This document shows, piece by piece, positions 55,457-64,000 of a stretch of DNA of 64,000 nucleotides. The stretch's first letter is position 1, and each line of letters opens with the position of its first letter. Source of the DNA: Fistulifera solaris (taxonomy: Eukaryota; Bacillariophyta; Bacillariophyceae; Naviculales; Stauroneidaceae); contig AP026164.1 in assembly GCA_030295235.1 (NCBI GenBank), positions 620,001 to 684,000 on the forward strand, read 5' to 3'. The notes under the pieces were generated by a model. It searched no databases. It was not told where the DNA came from and saw only the letters and a program-made list of their open reading frames with translations. The position numbers and the translations under genes are program-made.

Positions 55457-56955
55457 ATGAAATCTCTTTTAATAACTGTCCTGTTGGCCCTCATTTCTCG
55501 AACAGTTCCCTTTTCTATTCCTTCGAGAAGAATTCAGACGGCACTCAAGTCGACCACGGCCGAGAATCCGATGGAAACTACCGAAAAGATGACGCTTGAA
55601 GCAATCGAGTTTCAAAACCGTTTGGCCGACAAGAAAGACGCGCTGTTCATTGCTCAAACCGCACCGTCGGTGCGAGTCGCACCTCCGGAAGAATTCGGTT
55701 TGGAGCCAGGTAGGTTGATCGTATTTCGCCCGAGCAAGATATACTAACAAAACAACAATCAATTGTCTCACCGCCCAAAATGCGAACAGGTTCGCTTCCT
55801 TCCGGTATTATGGTCTCGGCTTTGAAAGAACTTGGCTTCGACAAAGTAATAGACACCAATACCATGGCCGATTTAACCATTTGCGAAGAGGCCACTGAAC
55901 TTTTAAACCGTGTTCTTCTCCGCATCGAGCGCAACGGCCAAAACGAAACGCAATATCCACCGGTGAATGATGCACCCCTTCCGCTGTTCACGTCCTGTTG
56001 TCCTGGTTGGATGTTTGGGCTAGAGAAAATGGCTCCGGATCTCGCACCCTATGTGTCCAGCTGTAAATCTCCTCACATGATGCTAGGCGCTTTGGTGAAG
56101 GAGTACAGCAAAGAATGGTATGGTCGCGATGATCCTAAGGATATCTATCTTGGTAAGCATGCATAAAATCGGACATGTGTGCTTTCGAAGTTGTGTTTCA
56201 CAAGTCCGCTCACCCTTTGTCACAAAGTATCGATTATGCCATGTGTCAAAAAGAGGCCAGAGAGTGACGAGAAAGTATTTCAGCATGGAGACGTTCGAGA
56301 AATCGACAATGTACTGACGACCCGAGATATCGGACAACTTCTCCGGATGCGCAATGTTGACCCGACTAAGCTGGAACCGAGAGAGTTTGACTCCATGTTT
56401 CAGTCGGAAGAAGATATGAACAGTCTTGGATCGGGTGCTGGGCAATTGTTTGGTACAACGGGCGGTGTCATGGAAGCGGCGGTCCGAACTGTATATGCGT
56501 GGCTGACTGGAAAACAACTACCTCGTCTTGAACTGACAGAGGTCCGTGGGCTCGAGGCGGTGAAGGAAGCTACCGTGTCTTTGCTGGACAAGGAAACTGG
56601 TAAGGGACTGGACACGGAAATACGCGTTGCCGTTGTCAATGGATTGGGTAATGCCAAGAAGTTGATTCAAGCATTGAAAAACGGGGAAGCGCAGTATGAC
56701 TTTATCGAAGTGATGGCTTGTCTTGGCGGTTGCATAGGAGGCGGTGGACAACCACGATCAAAAGACAAAGATATTCTACAGCGGCGCCAGGAAGTCATTT
56801 ACAAGCTCGACCGAAAACTTCCAATTCGCCAGTCGCACGAGAACCCCACGGTAAAGCACCTTTACGAAAAGTATCTCGGAGAAATTGGTGGTGAAAAAGC
56901 ACATCACTTGCTTCACGTCAAGCCAATTTACGGCGGTGGTGACGAGAAGTCTTGA
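55457..56955 (+). CDS. HYDA: [FeFe]-hydrogenase catalytic subunit, algal HydA type, probably plastid
   Basis: Reversible reduction of protons to H2 at the H-cluster. Three exons (55457-55709, 55790-56152, 56228-56955) encode 363 residues. The start looks like a diatom bipartite plastid presequence: signal peptide MKSLLITVLLALISRTVPF, then a basic Ser/Thr-rich stretch (SIPSRRIQTALKST). H-cluster motifs are complete: L1 FTSCCPGW with the proton-transfer Cys; SSCKSPHMMLGAL with the Lys; L2 SIMPCVKKRPE; GAGQLFGTTGGVMEAA; and L3 EVMACLGGCIGGGGQP. MACLGG has Leu where Pro is usual. No ferredoxin-like F-clusters precede the catalytic domain, as in green algae. The L3 form separates it from NAR1/NARF proteins. 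Maturases HydE/F/G are not in this window. Confidence 0.9.
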
Positions 56956-57018
56956 GGAGGATGACGGTGAAACATTTGTATCCTTTCATAACAATTTTCC
57001 ATGAAAGCACACTCGACT

Positions 57019-57838
57019 TTAACTGTATCGCCTTTGCATCCGTTTCTGTAGAAAAAGAACACGTGTGCCTCCGCCACTCTCCAATATAGTTCGTTCGTAA
57101 CCATTTCGACACGATGCTCGCAAATATGCTTCCGGGGCCAAGGGAGTTCCGTCTGACGTCCGCAAAGGCCATTCGGAATCAGAGAGTAGTAGAGGACGCA
57201 AACTTCGCGATTGGGCGACTGACAAAAATCCATTTATTTCTCCCTGCACATTAAAACCAGGGTGCCCCAGACTGAGATAAAGGATAATACCCGTGTTGGG
57301 CTTGACAAGACTCGCCATGGCGTCCGCCAACAAGGGCCAACTCCCCGGACTGTATGTCAAATCGGAACCGATCACCCAATCCGCTGATTCTTCCGGAATC
57401 GGGTCAGTATCATAGCCCCATTGATACGATACAGCCTTAACTACATTCTGCATGTTGTTGCGTTGTATATTTCGCTCCGCCAACTTGATAACATTGGGGT
57501 TTCCATCTGTAGCAAAGACGCGCTTGGCTCCCATCATAGCCGCTACTAAACTGGCCAATCCGGTTCCGCATCCCAACTCAACCACAGTAGTGTCTCGAAA
57601 AGAAAGTAACGGCAGGAGTCGGGTCAAAAGAAGACTGGAATTCCATACTGCGAGTCCGGTAGCTCCCGGTCCCGATGCTTGCTGTTCGATAGACAAAATG
57701 GTCGAGTCGTCGTCGTCGTCGTCGTCGTCGACGGCAATGGTTCGGATAGGCAAGGTCATGCAAACATTTTCGTACGCTCCAGGAATGGCCCGTTCTTCCG
57801 TCAAAATGCCATTTTTTGACACAAAGAAGTGTCATCAT
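57019..57838 (-). CDS. METTL21-type protein methyltransferase (Methyltransf_16 family)
   Basis: About 270 residues. Motif I is VVELGCGTGLASLVAA; post-I FATDGN; then ADWVIGSDLTYSPG, the family's D-x-x-Y motif variant; a beta strand ILYLSLGHPGF; and a C-terminal RVLFLQKR. These enzymes methylate lysines, or sometimes histidines, on proteins such as chaperones and elongation factors. An N-terminal loop has a run of eight Asp encoded by a GTC/GAC microsatellite (near 57705-57732). The long frame starts only with GTG at 57822. One base fewer in the T6 run 57812-57817 joins it to ATG 57838 (MTLLCVKNGILTEER). Confidence 0.75.
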
Positions 57839-58399
57839 TGGCCGATACAATCAATGTGGTTGCAGCAGCCGATGATGATGATGATGAGTCGAAGAGAAAT
57901 TGTCGACGACTCGCAATTAGCCACAGCAACGTCATTTCGACGAATGCCGGAAATAACAACATTGGTACCTTTTATTGAAGCAGATTTGAGACAACGAATA
58001 ACTCTGTTCACTGCAAGTCAAGCGGATGGGCAGGAAATGTTGAGCGAAATCGACCAAGGAGGGAATCACCTCGCTACAAGTATATTTCCAACGGTGCAAA
58101 TGGCTAAAGAAAAGAAGAGCGTCGTTCTCAGTGCGAAAAACACAACAGTTCAAAACTTCCACAATAGTTCCCAGTGTAGAAATCCCTAACCCTAAATTGA
58201 GCCTCTACGATAGTTGATGGTTCCCAGTGTAGAAATCCCTAACCCTAAATTGAGCACGCTTCGTAGTAGTGCGTCCGTCAACCGAAAAAAATGAAACGTG
58301 TAATTTTGCGACAAGGGCGATGAAAAGGCGTCGAAACTCGAAACGAGATAAAAAAGCAATGCAAAATCGGAGCGCTCATTCCTAACATCAAGTTCCGGC
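57839..58399. other. Intergenic region with a short direct repeat
   Basis: About 560 bp between the methyltransferase (minus) and the Pro-rich/ABC gene (plus). It includes a tandem pair described separately. The plus-strand open frame 57452-58189 is mostly antisense to the methyltransferase. Confidence 0.55.
58167..58255. repeat. Direct repeat with telomere-like CCCTAACCCTAA
   Basis: A 36-bp unit, GTTCCCAGTGTAG...TTGAGC, occurs at 58167-58202 and again, identical, at 58220-58255. Each unit contains CCCTAACCCTAA (58184-58195 and 58237-58248), two units of the TTAGGG-type telomere repeat. This may be a trace of a repaired break or a small insertion. Confidence 0.85.
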
Positions 58400-61300
58400 A
58401 TGAAACGACCAAACGTTATATCTTCCTCTTTCTCTGTCTGTTGGGTCGGTGCTGCTATAATATCGATATCATGGCTTGCCGCAGGGAGCCAATCTAATGC
58501 ACCCATACAGCCTCCTCCTCCCCCACCAAAACCAACCGACCGGAAAACATCTCCTTTTCATACCGTCGAACCCAGTGATACTGAACAAAAGCCACAACAA
58601 AAAAACAACTTAATTCGACATGTTGATCGACCACCTCCACCGCCGCAACGCTCGTCTTCTCCGGTTTTGTCGTCGTACCAGCAACAACCGAACTCAGTGA
58701 TTATGCCTCCACCTCCCCGAATTCAGTCCACCGCTAGTATATCTGATGCAAACAATTCCATACAAACTGAGAAGAAACTTCTCGATACAAAGATCTTAGA
58801 ATCTGCTGTAGGCATCAATTCTGAGCAAACTGCCGCTAGGCAGCAAACACAACAGCAACCCGAAATGACAACTCCTATCGAGAGAAGCCATAATATTACT
58901 CCGCCTGTCAGTGGTTTCGGTTCTCAACGTCAGGAGACCCAGTTGGAGCGACCACCAATCACACCGTCGAGGCCATCAATGAATCTTGAAGCAAGGAGGG
59001 ATCATGGAGGAATGGAAAAGCCACTGATAGATATCCCTTCCCGCCCAGGCGTTGATGCGACCTATCGACAACCTCCCAACGTCCGCCCCCCGGGAACATT
59101 CCATGCACAAGCACCTTGGCATGATCCACGGACTGGACCACCGCCAGCTGGCCCGAATCATCGACCATATTTGAATCGTTCTCCGTCGGCTGCTTACCGG
59201 CAACCACCGCCCAGGCGGCAACAGGCACTTCCGACTCTGACGCAGTTATGGAAAAAAGTAGAACGTGGCTTGGATGGATTAGCCGATTTGGAAGATGTCG
59301 TCACCGAGCGAGCGCAGCAGCTGTATTCAACGGCCAAAGAAAGTGTTTCGTCCGTCTACAAACGACCCTTGGATGGGAGAAGCGCGGACAATGACCATGA
59401 CATTGCTTCGTCGGTCGCGGTACCGTCCGTGCGGATATGGTCGAAGTCTCGTTCCAGTAAGCCAGCCTCGACACCGATTCCACAGATGGATATGTCACGA
59501 TTCACCAAGAAGATCGCCACTGGAGAACGTACACCCGAAGTGACGTCCGGGGCTGCCAAAGGAAAGTTACCGTGGGAAAGTACGGCTGCTTCTACTGAGG
59601 TTCCGGCCAGTCCTTTTGCTAACGCTATGATCCAACGGTCAGTAGTGACGACTGATACCAGCGGCGCACTGAAGGGTTCGGAAAACAGGCAGGATAGTTT
59701 GACACCATTTGGTCCCAGTTTTACCAAACAACCGTCTGATCACTCAGGCAACAACACGAAAAGGATGATCCGAGCCAATGGTGGTGCATCCACACCACCC
59801 TTTGGAAAGCTTACTGACCCACTTGACTCTCAACGGCAGTCGCGGCCTCCGTTGGAACGTCCAATGGCGCCTCCGGGCCGACATACGCCTCCAAGAAACA
59901 TTCCTCCCACGAGGGCAGGTCCTACACCGACACGAAAGTCCCCGCAAAAAGTTATTTGGACGATGATGATGAAGAAGATGGATCAATCGTCCAGAAAATG
60001 ATGAAAGCCCTTCCTGGTATTCCCAGGTTTTCCTTCTTTCGCCGAAAGCAGTTTGATTCCTCTGCTTCCGCTACATGGGATGCATGGAATGCCGGTGATA
60101 GCGATACTACTGAAGCATCAGCGGGTTTCTTTGGAAGAATATTTGGTTCGAAAGGAGGTCGGCGTTCCTCCCCAAAGCGCCGCACCAACCGTCCACGAAG
60201 CTCATGTCACCGCCATTACGAAGCTTCATGGATAGGTGCGACGATGGAAAAGGGTTGTCTCTACTAAAACCGACGGAAAGAACAAGAAGCAGAAGTATAG
60301 GGCGCACCCTAGCTGCTCTAGATACTGTTGCTCTTGTGTTCGCTCTCATTGGTCTGAAACAGTTACCGAAGCTCGAGCATATCATGCTTCCGCACTCTTT
60401 ATCAGAAGCATTCCGTGGTAGCCTTCCTCAATTTGCACATTGCGTTGTGGCTGGCATGGATACATGGGCACCCTTTGCTTTTCTTGCTGCCTTTCTGACA
60501 ATGCAAACGAGACAGCTTATTCTGAAAGCTAAATTAAGATCGTTGATGCAAACCTTGGATGCTTCAATTTCCGAAGAAGCACAGTATGGCGCCTTATTTT
60601 TGAGACTCTACACCTCATCATCATTTGTCCGAGATGTCAGTGAGAGGTTAAGAAAGGCTGCGAATTCTCAGCTCACGGCGCGAATAGACTTGACTCGATT
60701 GCGTGCTCTGGTAACAATTTTCCTGGTGTCCATGTTTTTGATGACAGTGCCCATCTTCACTCCCCCTAATGATGGCTTTGTTTGGGGCGTTGCAACATAT
60801 TTTCGATCTCAAGCTTTTGCGCTCATGGCCGATAGAATGGAAGGCTCTTATGGCGAATATTATCTTGTCATGGTCCGCATTTGCTAGCACGGCGAAAGAA
60901 TTAATAGCCGAAGAGCTCGAGCAAATGTCAGGTCATCCGAAGCAAGTCGTTTTCGGCTTGTCAATCGCTGCGGCTCTCTTACTAGTAAGCCGCTTGCCAG
61001 TAAGCAATCAACGCAGTATGGAAGCTGAAGTGACGGAAACAGACGAAGAGGAGGATGCACAATTCGTTAAGTTCACCGAGCAAGTTTCAAATTTAGGCAT
61101 ATCAAGTGCAAGTCGAATTGCTCTACTGTCTGATGCGGGCGGAATCGATTCGGCTCTTGAACGCTGGCGATTGTTGATCCCACGCGGAGCTGACCTCGCA
61201 TATTCGCGAAGGTCATTGAAAGCTATCTTGCACATCACGTGGAAAGGATTGGCATCAGCTATCATACTTGCACTACCACTGCTTTTTGAACATTATTACT

Positions 61301-62463
61301 CTGGCTTCTTTTCACCTTCCAAGGGCAATGCGTTTCCTCAGTGGGGATCATTGATGGATGTTTCATGTGTTCTTCTTTTGACGCAGTTTGTTTCATGGAA
61401 AGCTCTGTCGTCGTCACTGCTTGCAGACGAATACAAAGGAGCGGTAGCAGGGTTCGTCATGTCTTTGCGGAAGGCAACGAACGAAAGACTGAGCCAACTA
61501 AATGCACCACCTGCTAACTTACCTCAGCAAGTAGCGATTTCTCCGTCTGCGGGACTCGAAGTAAAGGATTTATGGGCCGCGCATACGACCAAAAGGGCGT
61601 GGGCAGTCCGTGGGGTTAGTCTCGAATGCCGCAGTGGAAACGTCCTCTTGATTTTGGGAGATGATTCAGCGGGCAAATCTCGTCTACTAACGACACTTGC
61701 TGAAACTATTGCGCGCCCTCCGCCTCAGGCATTAACGACGACTCGTGTGCGCGGAAGTATTCGCGTGGCTGGCATTGAGGTGAACCAGTGGGATGACAAA
61801 CTTCTCCAAAAGAGGGTATGGCCTGTTTTACACGACGTCCGGAGCATGAGTGACTTCGCCCAAGTTTTATCTGGCATGTCATTAGAAGAAATTTTGGAGC
61901 CTTCTGGCGGTATACGTTATTTGGAATTATCACATCGTCCTGGTCCGAATGAACGTGCGACCATGATTCTTGCGTTAAAACTTGTTGGCCTCTACTCATC
62001 GCTTCTTCCCAAACTTCCCTCTAAGCTTTCGACGGTTGTAACGGCCAATGAAGAAGACACTCGACCTTCTGCTCTCCGCCCCCTGTATTCTATGTTATCA
62101 CCGGCGGAATGGTCCAAGTTGTTGCTTGCGCGTGTTTTCTCGCAAGCTATCTACGAAAACGATAATTCAGCCAGTAGCAGTGATAACTTGGAAAATTGCC
62201 TTATTGGGTCGTTGCTTCTTTTGGACGATGCAACTTTGTACCTGCCAGAAGTGGAGGAAGCTCGTTTGATTCGCGATTTACGAGCAACAGGTGCCGCTAC
62301 TATCTTGACTTCGAACCGTTGGGCACTTGGTCGTCTTGCGGATCAGATAGTTGTAATGAGGGATGGAGCTATCTTGGAATGTGGCACGCATGCGGAACTG
62401 CTGAGTCGAGGACCGCAACAATCTCTATACGCTGCAAAGTGGCGTGCTATGACGTCTCAATAA
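58400..62463 (+). CDS. Pro-rich protein fused to a divergent ABC transporter half
   Basis: Starts with a signal anchor (ISSSFSVCWVGAAIISISWL). A disordered, Pro/Gln/Ser-rich region of about 450 residues follows, containing one structured-looking helix (LTQLWKKVERGLDGLADLED). Several membrane segments then appear (about 60320-60760 and 61230-61400). Last comes an ABC ATPase domain: Walker A GDDSAGKS, an LSPAEWSKLLLARVF signature in place of LSGGQ, Walker B SLLLLDDA, and TILTSNRWALGRLADQI, with Asn where the switch His is expected. The acidic residue after Walker B is missing (LDDATLYL), so hydrolysis may be weak. Frame offsets lie at the A5 run 59946-59950, near 60180-60240, and in 60770-60887. 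I join all parts as one gene; two genes is possible. Confidence 0.62.
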
Positions 62464-62724
62464 AGCTATTACGATTCAGATTGACTTCTGTCGATGAACG
62501 AAATACCAATTTCTATCATTAGAGCATTTGCTGAAAAAGTAGCGAAGAAAGTACTTATCTTGGAAAGTGGCGCGCATGCGCAACTGCCGAGTCGAAGACC
62601 TCAACTATCTCTATACGCTGCAAAGTGGCATGGTGTGACATCTCAATACAGCTATTACGATTCACTTTAACTTCTGTCGATGTACAAAATCCCAATTTCT
62701 ATCATTATAGCATTTACTGAAAGC
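62371..62724 (+). repeat. Diverged tandem duplication of the ABC gene 3' end
   Basis: Sequence from about 62371 to 62538 (last 30 codons, stop and 3' flank) recurs from about 62557 to 62724, offset by 186 bp. Shared words include CTCTATACGCTGCAAAGTGG, TCTCAATA(A/C)AGCTATTACG and AATTTCTATCATTA. The second copy has many substitutions and lies outside the gene. Confidence 0.85.
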
Positions 62725-62739
62725 TAACGAGGAATGGAG

Positions 62740-63573
62740 TTAAAAGGTAGCCTCTCCGTCACCATCCACGCTTATATCATTGTCAGAGTCGTAATAATTC
62801 GTTGTGTAATCTTCAACTTCCTCTTCGTCCATGTCTTCGAGTTCTTCGCCAATCTCTTCATCTTCTTCTTGTAGTTGTTCGTCCGTAGCTTGTATTTTCT
62901 CTTCTTCCGCCAAAAGATCCGTCAAAGTCTTCCGTTGTGGATTACGTGCCTCACGGGCGGATTCGAGTTGTTTACGGGTGCTCAATAACTCCGCTGGAAA
63001 ATATCGTTCATCGGTGGCTAATTTGCTGTACACCTTTTGCCTTTGTATAGACGCACTTGTTACTGTGTCAAGGACTTCTGTTTCGTTCTCATTCAATTCA
63101 TTACTGCTCATAGGATTAATTCCCTGGTGACCGCTCATGGACAAAAGCACATTTTGATCTGGTGCGGTTCGTATTGTTTGTTGGCCGTATCTAGCGACAT
63201 CGGTCATGGGATTCTGCTGCACAAAATGTGACGATTTGTTCAATGCTTCAAAGATCTGTCGCTGTTTTTGTATCATCGAAACGACAGTAGCTGGTCGCTT
63301 TGCTATAACAATTTGTTGTGCTTGTCTCAATTCTTCTGCTTCTTCTTCTTTTATCACAAATGGGTTCAAGGATGTCGGATGAGCCGCATCGTTGCCAGAC
63401 GACTGCCATAAAATATCCGGATATAAAGAAGGACGAACAATTTCTTGTATCGACATCATTTCACGATCATTGTCTAGACCAGCTTCTTGCGCTGACCGCT
63501 TGAGTAATAGCTTGGACTGAGACAACGGGCCGGATCCTCGTCCTCTGCCACGACCTCGACCGCGACCGGACAT
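62740..63573 (-). CDS. RNA polymerase III subunit C31/RPC7-like
   Basis: The C31/C82/C34 subcomplex helps Pol III start transcription of tRNA and 5S genes. The protein (277 residues from ATG 63573) starts with an RG-rich stretch (MSGRGRGRGRGRGSG), has LYPDILWQSSG in the first third, a helical middle, and an acidic C-terminus ending VEDYTTNYYDSDND ... GDGEATF. The RG start, the acidic tail with an N-Y-[FY]-D motif, and the D/G-E-A-T-[FY] end are typical of RPC7/Rpc31. Conservation in the middle is weak, as in this family generally. The upstream in-frame extension lacks an ATG. Convergent with the ABC gene, about 280 bp apart. Confidence 0.72.
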   Translation of the reverse strand: MSGRGRGRGRGRGSGPLSQSKLLLKRSAQEAGLDNDREMMSIQEIVRPSLYPDILWQSSGNDAAHPTSLNPFVIKEEEAEELRQAQQIVIAKRPATVVSMIQKQRQIFEALNKSSHFVQQNPMTDVARYGQQTIRTAPDQNVLLSMSGHQGINPMSSNELNENETEVLDTVTSASIQRQKVYSKLATDERYFPAELLSTRKQLESAREARNPQRKTLTDLLAEEEKIQATDEQLQEEDEEIGEELEDMDEEEVEDYTTNYYDSDNDISVDGDGEATF

Positions 63574-64000
63574 GCTTGCAATCGATTTTCTCTTCGAGAC
63601 AATGTACCTTTCCAACGGCTACTATTAGATAAGCTGCATGTTTACTTAGTTTGCTGATAATTAAGAAAGAAAAAAAGGTCGATTGGTTGGTTACAAATGA
63701 AGGACAATGCCACAATTGTGTAATTCTTCGGCCAATTTTCGCTTGGTTTCAAGGCAACCACCGATCTGGGCGCGATCGGAACGTGGTGAAGAATAGATCC
63801 GCCTGTCCTTCGTTCCGAGATCGACATTAGTGACTGCAAATGAAAATCATTCCCGTTGAAAGGTCGTCGTCGATACCGGTCCATCTTTAGTATAAGATAA
63901 GGTGTGAAACGATTTCACTCTATTGTAGATACACCAATACCGCTTGAATGGCATGCGCGCAGTTCGTGTCAAACGCTGACGTCTTCTCTCGAAAGGAGAT
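63574..64000. other. Intergenic to window end
   Basis: About 430 bp upstream of the RPC7-like gene. A minus-strand frame at 63642-63884 is not convincing. No part of a further gene can be recognised at the edge. Confidence 0.5.

Noticed and set aside
55457-56955. NARF/NAR1 iron-sulfur assembly protein instead of a hydrogenase
   Set aside because: The L3 loop GGCIGGGGQP, the SIMPC loop with KKRPE, and the proton-transfer Cys all fit HydA, and the N-terminal Cys cluster of NAR1 is absent.
57452-58189. 245-residue plus-strand open frame
   Set aside because: Mostly antisense to the METTL21-type methyltransferase. The length is helped by the Asp microsatellite, which reads as a run of Ser on this strand.
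57839-58399. Chromosome end or subtelomere
   Set aside because: Only two telomere-like units per copy, flanked on both sides by ordinary genes.

Overview
The window looks like nuclear DNA of a diatom, most likely Phaeodactylum tricornutum or a close relative. I infer this from the tightly packed genes, the short GTAAGT...AG introns, a thylakoid-lumen PsbQ-like protein with a twin-arginine signal, and a hydrogenase behind a plastid-type presequence. There is no bacterial operon structure, and I see no rRNA, tRNA or CRISPR array.

Layout. 1-0.9 kb: a CHY/RING zinc-finger ubiquitin ligase gene, cut by the window edge. 1.1-6.9 kb: a Mutator-like (MULE) DNA transposon with identical 130-bp terminal inverted repeats and a 9-bp target duplication, carrying a transposase and a ULP1-like cysteine peptidase. 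7.3-13.8 kb: PEX6, a multicopper oxidase and a second CHY/RING paralogue. 14-30 kb: AP-complex sigma subunit, a 4CL-like acyl-CoA ligase, a TMX-like thioredoxin, a PsbQ-like protein, adenylate kinase, a DUF445 membrane protein, a La-motif protein, a nuclease in which a Mut7-C domain sits inside an EEP (CCR4-like) domain, and a methyltransferase with an R3H-like tail.

30-40 kb: six genes of unknown function, five of which share an unfamiliar repeat of about 35-45 residues (W-x-K-P-[DE]-W ... G-x-x-[LI]-[KR]-x-G ... P-I-[TG]). Two of the five are long paralogues with their own conserved N-terminal and C-terminal modules. This cluster is my best candidate for an undescribed system.

40-64 kb: XPB/SSL2 helicase, SmG, a large protein of unknown function, a possible GAT-domain protein, an unknown Cys-containing protein, beta-COP, RPF1, an auxin-efflux-carrier-family transporter, an algal-type [FeFe]-hydrogenase, a METTL21-type methyltransferase, a Pro-rich/ABC chimera, and a Pol III C31/RPC7-like subunit.

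A pattern runs through the window. At least fifteen conserved genes read correctly only if one base is gained or lost, usually inside a homopolymer. Because housekeeping genes are affected, I read this as unpolished sequence rather than mass gene decay. Many CDS spans given here therefore bridge two or three frames.
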